Assembly: GCA_003453515.1 (NCBI GenBank) | Contig: DMLD01000160.1 | Location: forward strand, 1-11,228 | DNA: 11,228 nt | Source: Lachnospiraceae bacterium | Lineage (GTDB): Bacteria; Bacillota; Clostridia; Lachnospirales; Lachnospiraceae | Reading direction: 5' to 3' | Shown here: positions 1 through 6,501 of the stretch, one piece after another | Numbering within the stretch: position 1 is the first letter of the stretch | Layout: every line of letters starts with the position of its first letter | Translations under genes and position numbers: made by a program | The notes under the pieces: generated by a model | What the model saw: only the letters and a program-made list of their open reading frames with translations | Databases searched by the model: none | Told to the model about the DNA's origin: nothing

Positions 1-1347
1 AGTGATTTTGAAGATTTTGAGGATTTTGAGGACTTCGAGGATTTGGTCGAGGACCCAAAGGATGAGACTGTTAAGCCGGTCGAGGACGCTGAAAAGGAAG
101 AAGGTCTGCAAGCCGCCAAGCAGCTAAGACCCGGTAGGCTTTATGTGACCGGCATAGTTACGGGGATACTTCTGGTCATGCTGGTTTTTCTTGTCCTCGA
201 TATTTTTGATCTGCATCCCTTTTCGTCTACTCCCAAGGCCGATGCCATATATGATCTCACAAAGACGGTGGAGAACTACATAGACAGATACTACTGGAAG
301 TCGGATGCGGACGCTGACAAATTCGCCGCCTATGCCGCAAAGGGAATGGTTGCCGCGCTGAATGACCCGTACTCCGTATTTTATACGGAAAGCGAGATGG
401 ACACGGTCAAGCAGAAAAATGACGGCGACTATGTAGGGATAGGCGTAACGATCGCCGAGGATACGTCCAAGCGAAAGATCATAACAAAGGTGGGGGAGGA
501 CTCTCCCGCGCACAAAGCCGGTATGAAGGTCGGGGATGTGGTCGTAGCCGTAGACGATAAGGATGTCACCATGAGCAGTGTGGATGATATCGTGGAAATG
601 ATAAGAGGCAAGGCAGGACAGGAGCACCGTATAACCGTGCTTCGATCCAAAAACGCCGCGTCGGGGCAGGCGGTGTCTCCCCCGGATTCGACAGATGATG
701 CCGAAAGGCTGACGCTTACGGTAGTTACCGAGGATATAGTGAATACGTCCGTACACAACCAGATGCTTCGGGATAAGGTTGGATATATCAAGATAACATC
801 GTTTGACAGGGAGACGCCAAAGCAGTTTGACGAGGCGATAGCTGCATTGGACAAGGAGCAGATGAAGTCACTGATAATAGATGTCAGAAATAACGGCGGG
901 GGTGTGCTTTCGGCAGTGCTCTCCGTACTTGACAGACTGCTTCCGGCGGGAGATCTTCTCACGGAGACCAGAAAGGGACAGAAGGATACTGTATACAAGT
1001 CGACCGATGAAAAGCACTTTGACAAGCCGATGACGGTTTTGATAAACTCCAAATCCGCAAGTGCCGCCGAGGTATTTGCCGGGGCGCTGCAGGACAGACT
1101 GAAGGTAAAGCTTGTCGGCGAAAAGAGCTTTGGCAAGGGTATCATGCAGTCGATATACAGGCTTGCCGACGGCAAGGGCGGTATAAAGCTCACCACGGGC
1201 GAATATCTGCTTCCGAGCGGCAGGTCGATCCATGAAAAGGGTCTTACGCCCGATGTTGAAGTGAAGTTTGACGGAAGCGATAAGGACTACGGCACAAATG
1301 CCGATACACAGCTTATAAAGGCGCTGGAGCTGATCAGACAGCCTTAA
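1..1347 (+). CDS. S41 family C-terminal processing peptidase (CtpA/CtpB-like), 5'-truncated by window edge
   Basis: Membrane-anchored serine protease of the tail-specific (CtpA/CtpB) family, expected to act on the outer face of the membrane. The frame is open from base 1 and no good start is visible; the TTG at 43 is not preceded by a ribosome binding site, so the gene begins upstream. In order: an acidic cytoplasmic tail with repeated Asp-Phe-Glu units (nt 4-42), one transmembrane helix (about nt 139-210), a PDZ domain (about nt 430-740) and the S41 protease core (about nt 780-1270). The core has the NNGGG motif of the family. The catalytic Ser is in SASAAE (codon 1060-1062) and the general-base Lys in SFGKG (codon 1135-1137), exactly 25 residues apart as in plant and bacterial CtpA. 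A Ser/Pro/Asp-rich insertion (about nt 655-705) interrupts the end of the PDZ domain. In many Firmicutes a ctp gene lies near ftsEX and uvrBA; here uvrBA is present but on the opposite strand. Confidence 0.93.
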   Translation, partial: SDFEDFEDFEDFEDLVEDPKDETVKPVEDAEKEEGLQAAKQLRPGRLYVTGIVTGILLVMLVFLVLDIFDLHPFSSTPKADAIYDLTKTVENYIDRYYWKSDADADKFAAYAAKGMVAALNDPYSVFYTESEMDTVKQKNDGDYVGIGVTIAEDTSKRKIITKVGEDSPAHKAGMKVGDVVVAVDDKDVTMSSVDDIVEMIRGKAGQEHRITVLRSKNAASGQAVSPPDSTDDAERLTLTVVTEDIVNTSVHNQMLRDKVGYIKITSFDRETPKQFDEAIAALDKEQMKSLIIDVRNNGGGVLSAVLSVLDRLLPAGDLLTETRKGQKDTVYKSTDEKHFDKPMTVLINSKSASAAEVFAGALQDRLKVKLVGEKSFGKGIMQSIYRLADGKGGIKLTTGEYLLPSGRSIHEKGLTPDVEVKFDGSDKDYGTNADTQLIKALELIRQP

Positions 1348-1380
1348 GGATATACCGATAAAGTCAGTGTATCCTTAAGG
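1342..1380. terminator. Perfectly paired hairpin between convergent genes (possible bidirectional 3' end)
   Basis: A 14-bp inverted repeat: CCTTAAGGATATAC (1342-1355) pairs with GTGTATCCTTAAGG (1367-1380) with one G-U wobble and an 11-nt loop. It overlaps the stop codon of the S41 peptidase gene and lies 36 nt past the stop of the convergent transglutaminase gene. Neither strand has a T-tract directly after the stem; on the + strand a T-rich run follows only at 1416-1429. It could therefore be a terminator, an mRNA 3'-end protecting structure or a pause hairpin. Termination is inferred from position only. Confidence 0.5.
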
Positions 1381-1416
1381 CCTCCGGCAGGATGCACAGA
1401 TATCCGTGGTTGAGCT

Positions 1417-3504
1417 TTATTTTTTTATTCTCAATTTCTTCTTCTTGCTCCACTTTGAGTACTTATAGTATATCTTTCCGGTGGAGTCTGCTTTCATCTT
1501 CACCGATCTGACACGAAAGTAGTAGGTCTTATTTTTAAACAGATTTACGATCGTCACTGAATTTGTAAGTGATGTGTGTATCTGCTTCGTCGTAAAGGAC
1601 TTGTACGGTGAATACTGTACTCTGTAGTGTGTGACGCCCTTTACCTTTTTCCACTTTATATAGGCGGCGCCGGATGCGCTGTTGGTAAGCTTCTTTATGT
1701 AGGTCTTCGGGGGCGCCGTAAACGAAGGTGTCTTCGAGGACGGTGTCTTTGTCGCCGAAGCTGGTGAAGCCGATGCCGAGGGCGTAGCCGTGTACAGCGG
1801 AGGTACGGTCGGTATCCCGTTTGATGTGGCAGTTGGCTTGACCGAGGGCGTTGCGGTCGCGTACGGAGTGATGGTCGCCCAGGGAGCCGGAGTATACGTA
1901 GCATACGGTGAAACCGTGCCGGCGGGTCCGGTGGTCGGAAGAACCACAGCCTCTGAGGTGTCCGCATATATACGATAGGAGCCGTCCGAACCCGTACTGC
2001 TTGTTACATAGAGTCTGCCCGCAGCCTCGTACATGCCAAGATAGGTCCCGTTGTCAACTCTGTAGACCGCGCTCAGTGATGAGTCGCTTCTGTACATACC
2101 GTCTGTTCCGCTTATGTAGATAAGGTTGTTGAGAACGGATACCCTTCTGCCTGCGACCTGTGTCACCTGATTGAAAACTGCGCCCTGTGAATCTCCCTGC
2201 TTCCAGCGGTATATCTTGTTGTCCTTTGAATAGTAAAAATATCCTCCCGTATATCCCATCTGGGATGTGATACCCTGCTGCTTCGGGAAAAAGTTGTTGT
2301 AGCCGCTCCCGAGTGAGGAGTCGATGCCGGAGAACTTCGTCGCGTATTCAGATGACAGTGTGTGGCTCTTTAAAAAGGTCGTGGCGGAGGTTCCCGATTG
2401 TCCGCCCGTTTTGTCGACCAGAAAATAGTTGTGGGGGACATAGTCCTTGCTCTGACCGTAGCTTCTCGTGTCGTCCCATGTCGTATCGACATAGTACCAG
2501 ATGCCGTTTAGTCTGACTGCGTTCCAACCGTGTGTATCGCTGTCCACTACATAGGATGTGATCCCCATGCTTCTTGCAGCCTGATTAAAGACTGCCGAGT
2601 AGGACTGACATACAGAAAGATTGTTTATCATGGTACCGATCGGCGTGTAGTCGGCAGCAAAGGTCGACGATGCGGTTCTGCCTACCGCATACTCCGTCAT
2701 GGCAACTATCTCGTCATGCAGATAGAGAAGCTTGTCCACGTCGTTCATGGACGTGTTGGTGCTCACTGCTTTGAGAATGGAGTTCATATATGCCTTGTAC
2801 TGATAGGTCGTCTCAGTGAACTTATCTACGGCTACCGGGCTGTAAACCGTGATGACGGATGACGAATTGTTGATCGCAAGTGTCATCATGGTGAACAGGC
2901 AGCACAGATTGGGATAGCGCGATATGGTCTGCTCCAGATAAAACAGACACGCATTGGAGGCATCCCCTGACCTGTTGGAGGTCGCGAGGCTCAAAACCGA
3001 AGACGGCAGATATGAGTTTGGTATCTGAAAAGCGACCTTGGAGACGACGTCAACATACCTTTGCGACGAGCCCGCCGCTGCAAGATCTGAATTTATGGAG
3101 GCAAGCTCTGAGGTGCTGACGGTCGATATGGAGGCGTTGGCGCCTACACTGTTTGTGAAGTAGGCGTCGAGCTGGTCGCTCATCAGTCCGCCGAGTCTGT
3201 CGATCTCGGTGTCGATAGTCCCGAACGCACTGGCGGGAGCATCTACGTGCTTGCTCGAGTAGCTCGTATCAGGTGCCGTGACCGAAGGTGATATCTCGGT
3301 TCGATAGTCGTAGACCTTGGCGTAGCCTGACACGCCGGGAACATCATAATCGTTCACGGAAGCAGATGCTACAGATGTAGTGTCCGCTTTTGCCAAGGGT
3401 CTCCCGGACGGGATGGCGTGATTCAGGGCTCCGAGTATCAGCCCTGCAGTCAGTATTACAGCTATTCGCTTCTTGCTTCGACGGTTCAGTTTGATATGCC
3501 TCAT
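1417..3504 (-). CDS. Secreted transglutaminase-like protein with Thr/Pro/Ser linker and C-terminal Fn3-like domain
   Basis: Exported 695-residue protein of the transglutaminase/protease-like superfamily (Transglut_core). It starts at the ATG on 3504-3502, with GAGG seven bases upstream. Residues 1-40 are a signal peptide: basic n-region (RRSKKR), hydrophobic core at 13-30, and an Ala-rich cleavage region. The catalytic domain spans roughly 250-365 with the expected triad: Cys299 (NLSVCQSYSAVF), His325 (DTHGWNAV) and Asp340 (WYYVDTTWDD). Residues 415-520 hold three short Tyr/Gly-rich strand repeats (GYFYYSKDNKIYRW, LIYISGTDGMYR, LYVTSSTGSDGSYRIY), resembling beta-propeller blades. Residues 523-600 are a low-complexity Thr/Pro/Ser/Ala linker that probably spans the cell wall or is glycosylated. 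Residues 605-695 look like a fibronectin type III domain ending in a very basic tail (KWSKKKKLRIKK), which may bind wall polymers. There is no LPXTG motif and no C-terminal membrane segment. Substrate unknown; such proteins may crosslink or cleave peptides. The gene stands alone, divergent from the STAS operon. Confidence 0.88.
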   Translation of the reverse strand: MRHIKLNRRSKKRIAVILTAGLILGALNHAIPSGRPLAKADTTSVASASVNDYDVPGVSGYAKVYDYRTEISPSVTAPDTSYSSKHVDAPASAFGTIDTEIDRLGGLMSDQLDAYFTNSVGANASISTVSTSELASINSDLAAAGSSQRYVDVVSKVAFQIPNSYLPSSVLSLATSNRSGDASNACLFYLEQTISRYPNLCCLFTMMTLAINNSSSVITVYSPVAVDKFTETTYQYKAYMNSILKAVSTNTSMNDVDKLLYLHDEIVAMTEYAVGRTASSTFAADYTPIGTMINNLSVCQSYSAVFNQAARSMGITSYVVDSDTHGWNAVRLNGIWYYVDTTWDDTRSYGQSKDYVPHNYFLVDKTGGQSGTSATTFLKSHTLSSEYATKFSGIDSSLGSGYNNFFPKQQGITSQMGYTGGYFYYSKDNKIYRWKQGDSQGAVFNQVTQVAGRRVSVLNNLIYISGTDGMYRSDSSLSAVYRVDNGTYLGMYEAAGRLYVTSSTGSDGSYRIYADTSEAVVLPTTGPAGTVSPYATYTPAPWATITPYATATPSVKPTATSNGIPTVPPLYTATPSASASPASATKTPSSKTPSFTAPPKTYIKKLTNSASGAAYIKWKKVKGVTHYRVQYSPYKSFTTKQIHTSLTNSVTIVNLFKNKTYYFRVRSVKMKADSTGKIYYKYSKWSKKKKLRIKK

Positions 3505-3571
3505 AGTTCGACCTCACATTCCCGGCATGACCCAAGTCATCCCGATCATCTTCCCAATAAATCATTGTGAG

Positions 3572-3590
3572 AAAATGATACTAAAATGAT
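3572..3590. repeat. Two direct AAAATGAT repeats, operator-like
   Basis: AAAATGAT occurs at 3572-3579 and 3583-3590, an 11-bp period (about one helical turn). An inverted half-site, ATCATT, lies just to the left at 3561-3566. The group sits between the divergent transglutaminase and STAS genes, 68-86 bp from the transglutaminase start. This geometry suits a dimeric regulator, but no known factor is recognised. Confidence 0.3.
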
Positions 3591-3629
3591 GTGTCATAGT
3601 GGTGTCGTCAAGAAAAATGAAAAAAATGG

Positions 3630-3658
3630 TTGTAATATTCTTCAAAATTCGGTATAAT
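3630..3658 (+). promoter_or_regulatory. Sigma-A type promoter of the STAS/RsbW-like operon
   Basis: The -35 box TTGTAA (3630-3635) and a perfect -10 box TATAAT (3653-3658) are separated by exactly 17 bp. Transcription would start near 3665, giving a leader of about 78 nt before the STAS gene. The surroundings are AT-rich as expected for a strong vegetative promoter. The partner switch therefore seems to be made constitutively rather than from an alternative-sigma promoter. Confidence 0.75.
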
Positions 3659-3742
3659 CGTATTGTATGATATTAAGTCATCAGACAGAGGACTTTGATC
3701 ATTAATGAAAATGTATTCTATTTTTTTTAAGGAGGGTTTATC

Positions 3743-4039
3743 ATGACAATTACAAAGACAGGAGAGGGTAATGACCTTACAATCGCATTGGAGGGACGTC
3801 TTGACACAACTACAGCTCCCGATCTTGAGAAGGAAGTTCAGAGTTCACTTGACGGTGTGAGTGATCTTACCTTTGACCTGAGTGCACTCGAGTATATCTC
3901 ATCTGCCGGACTTCGTGTTCTTCTTTCTGCACAGAAGATCATGAATAAGCAGGGCGATATGAAGATCGTCGGAGCCAATGAAGCGATCATGGAAGTATTC
4001 GAGGTTACCGGATTTGTTGATATTTTGAACATAGCATAA
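3743..4039 (+). CDS. STAS-domain anti-sigma factor antagonist (RsbV/SpoIIAA-like)
   Basis: A 98-residue single STAS domain, the usual size of RsbV or SpoIIAA. In this family the unphosphorylated form binds a RsbW/SpoIIAB-type kinase and displaces its sigma factor or other partner; phosphorylation of a conserved Ser by the kinase releases it, and a PP2C phosphatase resets it. The phosphorylatable residue here should be Ser54, in the loop YISSAGLRVLL at the start of the conserved helix, aligned on the Gly-Leu of the SpoIIAA DSSGL motif. The N-terminal GRLDTTTAPDLEKEV segment is also typical. A strong AAGGAGG (3729-3735) lies seven bases before the ATG. The next gene begins 17 nt downstream and encodes the matching kinase, so the two form an operon. 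No sigma factor or phosphatase gene is adjacent, so the exact regulon cannot be read from the context. Confidence 0.93.
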   Translation: MTITKTGEGNDLTIALEGRLDTTTAPDLEKEVQSSLDGVSDLTFDLSALEYISSAGLRVLLSAQKIMNKQGDMKIVGANEAIMEVFEVTGFVDILNIA

Positions 4040-4056
4040 TAACTGAGAGGTTATAA

Positions 4057-4473
4057 ATGGAGCAGGAATTACACATACAGGCGCAGGTTGAGAAGCTTGA
4101 TGATGTTTTGGCTTTTATCGATGGAAATCTTGAGGCGTGGGATTGCTCAATGAAAGCGCAGTTGCAGCTGGATGTAGCTGTTGAGGAGATCTATGTGAAT
4201 ATCGCTCATTATGCTTATGGAACAGAGGGCGGAGGCGACGCTACTATCCGGTTGAAATACGACGAGGCAAAGAGAACGGTCGATGTTATTTTTATCGATA
4301 GCGGTATGCCTTATGATCCTTTGGCTAAGCCTGATCCCGATATTACGTTGTCTGTTGAGGAACGTGAGATAGGCGGGCTGGGTATTTTCATGGTCAAAAA
4401 GAGTATGGATGATATGCGTTATGAGAGGAAGGATGATCAGAACATCCTTACCTTGACCAAGTGTATCGGGTGA
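4057..4473 (+). CDS. RsbW/SpoIIAB-like serine kinase (GHKL ATPase), anti-sigma factor type
   Basis: A 138-residue histidine-kinase-like ATPase domain of the HATPase_c_2 type, used by anti-sigma serine kinases. The N box is in LQLDVAVEEIYVNIAHYAYG, with Glu44 and Asn48 as the expected catalytic and magnesium residues. The G1 box is DSGMPYDP (Asp81, Gly83) and the G2 box is GGLGIFMVKKSMDDMRY (from 106). The protein probably phosphorylates Ser54 of the STAS protein encoded 17 nt upstream and holds a third partner in check. The start is the ATG preceded by GAGAGG (4045-4050). In the classic sigB and spoIIA operons the next gene is the sigma factor; here the next gene is pyrG behind a terminator. 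The regulated target must therefore be encoded elsewhere or may not be a sigma factor. There are no fused receiver, PAS or phosphatase domains. Confidence 0.92.
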   Translation: MEQELHIQAQVEKLDDVLAFIDGNLEAWDCSMKAQLQLDVAVEEIYVNIAHYAYGTEGGGDATIRLKYDEAKRTVDVIFIDSGMPYDPLAKPDPDITLSVEEREIGGLGIFMVKKSMDDMRYERKDDQNILTLTKCIG

Positions 4474-4517
4474 GTCGGATTGCGTCTATAAAACAACACA
4501 TTTAGTTTGATAATTGG

Positions 4518-4542
4518 AAGGCACCGTATTTGCGGTGCTTTT
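4518..4542 (+). terminator. Intrinsic terminator between the partner-switch operon and pyrG (possible attenuator)
   Basis: GCACCG (4521-4526) and CGGTGC (4533-4538) form a 6-bp GC-rich stem with loop TATTTG, extended by A-U and G-U pairs from AAG (4518-4520). Four T residues follow (4539-4542), the layout of a Rho-independent terminator. It ends 25 nt before the pyrG ATG. It may simply end the upstream operon, or act as a pyrG leader attenuator. Confidence 0.75.
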
Positions 4543-4567
4543 CACAGTTATGGAAAAGAGGATAGAT

Positions 4568-6178
4568 ATGGCTGTTAAGTATGTATTTGTGACCGGAGGA
4601 GTTGTATCAGGTCTGGGAAAGGGGATCACTGCAGCATCGTTGGGAAGGCTTCTCAAGATGCGCGGATACAAGGTGACCATGCAGAAGTTTGATCCGTATA
4701 TCAATATTGATCCCGGGACCATGAACCCTATACAGCATGGAGAGGTTTTTGTGACTGATGACGGGGCTGAGACGGACCTGGATCTGGGACATTATGAGCG
4801 TTTTATAGATGAGAGCCTGACCAAGCAGTCCAATGTGACTACCGGAAAGGTATACTGGTCCGTGCTTTCAAAGGAGAGAAGAGGAGACTACGGTGGTGGT
4901 ACTGTGCAGGTCATCCCGCATATCACCAACGAGCTTAAGAGCCGTTTCTATAGAAATGACGGATGCAAGGACACCCAGATAGCGATCATAGAGGTGGGCG
5001 GAACTGTCGGAGATATCGAGAGTCAGCCGTTTTTGGAGGCGATAAGACAGTTTCAGCTTGACATAGGTCATGAGAATGCCATCATCATCCATGTTACGCT
5101 GGTGCCGTATCTGAGGACCTCCGAGGAGCTCAAATCCAAACCGACACAGCAGAGCGTCAAGGAGCTGCAGGGAATGGGGATACAGCCCGATATGGTCGTG
5201 TGCCGTACCGAGATCCCGCTTGACAAGTCGATCAGGGACAAGATATCTCTTTTCTGTAACATACCGACCGATCATGTTATACAGAACCTTGATGTTGAGA
5301 CTCTCTATGAGGTACCGCTTGCCATGGAGAAGGAGGGACTTGCGAATACTGCCTGCAAGTGCCTGAAGCTCGACTGTCCGGAGCCGGATATCGAGGAATG
5401 GCAGTCGATGGTCGATAATATCAAGAATATCAATAAGGATGTCACTGTGGCGCTGGTTGGAAAGTACACAGCCCTGCACGATGCATATATAAGTGTGGTG
5501 GAGGCTCTCAAGCACGGGGGCTACGCGCACAAGGTAAATGTTGAGATAAAGTGGGTGGATTCCGAAGAGGTTACCGAGGAAAATGTTGCCGGGCATTTGT
5601 CTGACGTAAGCGGAGTGATCGTTCCGGGTGGCTTTGGCGAACGCGGAACGGAAGGGATCATAACCGCCATACGCTATGCAAGGGAAAAAAATGTTCCGTT
5701 CCTGGGACTTTGTCTGGGAATGCAGCTCGGTATAGTTGAGTTTGCAAGACATGTGATAGGCTGGAACGATGCTCACAGTGCCGAGCTCGATCCGTCGACC
5801 ACGCATCCGGTCATACATCTCATGCCCGATCAGGACGGGGTGGAAGACATCGGTGGAACGCTGAGACTGGGCTCTTATCCCTGTGTTCTTGGAGAGGATA
5901 CTCTCGCCAGAGAGCTGTACGGGGCGGAGACGATAAACGAAAGACACAGACATCGCTACGAGGTCAACAACTACTACAGGGACGATTTCGAGAAAAACGG
6001 CATGAAGCTTTCCGGACTCTCTCCGGACAACAGGATCGTCGAGATGATGGAGATACCGTCTCATCCGTGGTACGTTGCGACACAGGCACATCCGGAGTTT
6101 AAATCAAGACCTAACCACCCTCATCCTCTCTTCAAGGGGTTTGTCGGGGCGGCAGTTACTTATCAGAATGATAAGTGA
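4568..6178 (+). CDS. pyrG: CTP synthase (glutamine-hydrolysing)
   Basis: Makes CTP from UTP, ATP and glutamine, the last step of de novo pyrimidine nucleotide synthesis. The 536-residue product matches the usual length (535-545). The N-terminal amidoligase domain starts at once with [16 protein letters not shown] (P-loop) and continues with [13 protein letters not shown] and the family motif [20 protein letters not shown]. The C-terminal class I glutamine amidotransferase has the nucleophile Cys382 (LGLCLGMQ) and the His508/Glu510 pair (QAHPEF). The start at 4568 is chosen because the protein then begins as in other PyrG proteins and GAGG lies six bases upstream. The in-frame TTG at 4514 and ATG at 4550 would add residues absent from the family and lack a ribosome binding site. 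A terminator-like hairpin sits just upstream. I see no convincing promoter in 4474-4567, so read-through from the partner-switch operon is possible. Confidence 0.98.
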   Translation: MAVKYVFVTGGVVSGLGKGITAASLGRLLKMRGYKVTMQKFDPYINIDPGTMNPIQHGEVFVTDDGAETDLDLGHYERFIDESLTKQSNVTTGKVYWSVLSKERRGDYGGGTVQVIPHITNELKSRFYRNDGCKDTQIAIIEVGGTVGDIESQPFLEAIRQFQLDIGHENAIIIHVTLVPYLRTSEELKSKPTQQSVKELQGMGIQPDMVVCRTEIPLDKSIRDKISLFCNIPTDHVIQNLDVETLYEVPLAMEKEGLANTACKCLKLDCPEPDIEEWQSMVDNIKNINKDVTVALVGKYTALHDAYISVVEALKHGGYAHKVNVEIKWVDSEEVTEENVAGHLSDVSGVIVPGGFGERGTEGIITAIRYAREKNVPFLGLCLGMQLGIVEFARHVIGWNDAHSAELDPSTTHPVIHLMPDQDGVEDIGGTLRLGSYPCVLGEDTLARELYGAETINERHRHRYEVNNYYRDDFEKNGMKLSGLSPDNRIVEMMEIPSHPWYVATQAHPEFKSRPNHPHPLFKGFVGAAVTYQNDK

Positions 6179-6223
6179 AACTGTCTGACAACTAGGTTTT
6201 CGAACGACTGTACGGCGACAGTT
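6179..6223. repeat. Inverted repeat just after the pyrG stop
   Basis: AACTGTC (6179-6185) and GACAGTT (6217-6223) are perfect inverted copies; an alternative pairing is ACAACT with AGTTGT. No T-tract follows, so this is not a typical intrinsic terminator. It may be a 3'-end structure of the pyrG mRNA. Confidence 0.35.
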
Positions 6224-6245
6224 GTAGAGTAATCGAGGGGTAAAG

Positions 6246-6315
6246 TTATCCACATTTTGAAGTCCGATTTTCCGTAAATCGTGACTTGTCCACAAAATTA
6301 TAAACATTATCCACG
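6246..6315 (+). promoter_or_regulatory. Cluster of three DnaA-box sequences
   Basis: Three matches to the DnaA box TTATNCACA lie in the same orientation: TTATCCACA (6246-6254, perfect), TTGTCCACA (6286-6294, one mismatch) and TTATCCACG (6307-6315, one mismatch). Start-to-start distances are 40 and 21 bp, close to four and two helical turns. They sit in an AT-rich non-coding stretch of about 350 bp between pyrG and hpf. Three such 9-mers within 70 bp is far more than expected by chance. DnaA binding is inferred, not shown; neither dnaA nor dnaN is in the window. Confidence 0.6.
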
Positions 6316-6424
6316 AAAGTCGACCGATTTTTGCTTATAGGAGTTACCATTTACAATTCGATTAGTTTCGTTAAGATGTCAGACTATTTATGTCACTATT
6401 CACGATTGTCATTGAATTTAATGG

Positions 6425-6453
6425 TTGCCGACAACTCGGATTTGGTGTATAAT
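6425..6453 (+). promoter_or_regulatory. hpf: Sigma-A type promoter of hpf
   Basis: The -35 box TTGCCG (6425-6430) and a perfect -10 box TATAAT (6448-6453) have a 17-bp spacer. Transcription would start near 6460, giving a leader of about 70 nt that contains a hairpin. The -10 region overlaps GGTGTATAA (6444-6452), whose reverse complement is one base off the DnaA box. Confidence 0.72.
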
Positions 6454-6469
6454 GAATACATGAACAGTC

Positions 6470-6501
6470 ATCGTCAGGTCTGTACGATTAGACATGACGA
6501 T
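6470..6501 (+). promoter_or_regulatory. Leader hairpin in the hpf 5' UTR
   Basis: ATCGTCA (6470-6476) pairs with TGACGAT (6495-6501). After one G-A mismatch the stem continues with GTCT/AGAC around an 8-nt loop, giving about 11 base pairs. It begins about 10 nt after the predicted transcription start and ends 16 nt before the ribosome binding site. No T-tract follows, so it is not a terminator. It may stabilise the mRNA or tune translation. Confidence 0.5.

Noticed and set aside
429..1196. Open frame (255 codons) antisense to the S41 peptidase gene
   Set aside because: Ser/Thr-rich composition arises from the complementary strand of the real gene; no family resemblance or ribosome binding site.
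3606..3650. Promoter for the transglutaminase gene on the - strand (TTGACG at 3611-3606)
   Set aside because: The -35-like box is good, but no acceptable -10 box lies 16-18 bp downstream, so it was not listed as a feature.
4450..4520. GGGC-start CTP-sensing attenuator as in Bacillus pyrG
   Set aside because: No promoter giving a GGGC 5' end and no C/U-rich 5' stem arm is found; the GGG at 4468-4470 lies inside the kinase gene without a -10 box before it.
4514..4567. Upstream starts of pyrG (TTG at 4514, ATG at 4550)
   Set aside because: The added residues are not part of the PyrG family, no ribosome binding site precedes them, and the TTG frame runs through the terminator hairpin. The ATG at 4568 has a good site.
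4868..6091. Long open frame (407 codons) antisense to pyrG
   Set aside because: It is a shadow of the codon bias of pyrG, has no recognisable domain and lies fully inside a certain gene.
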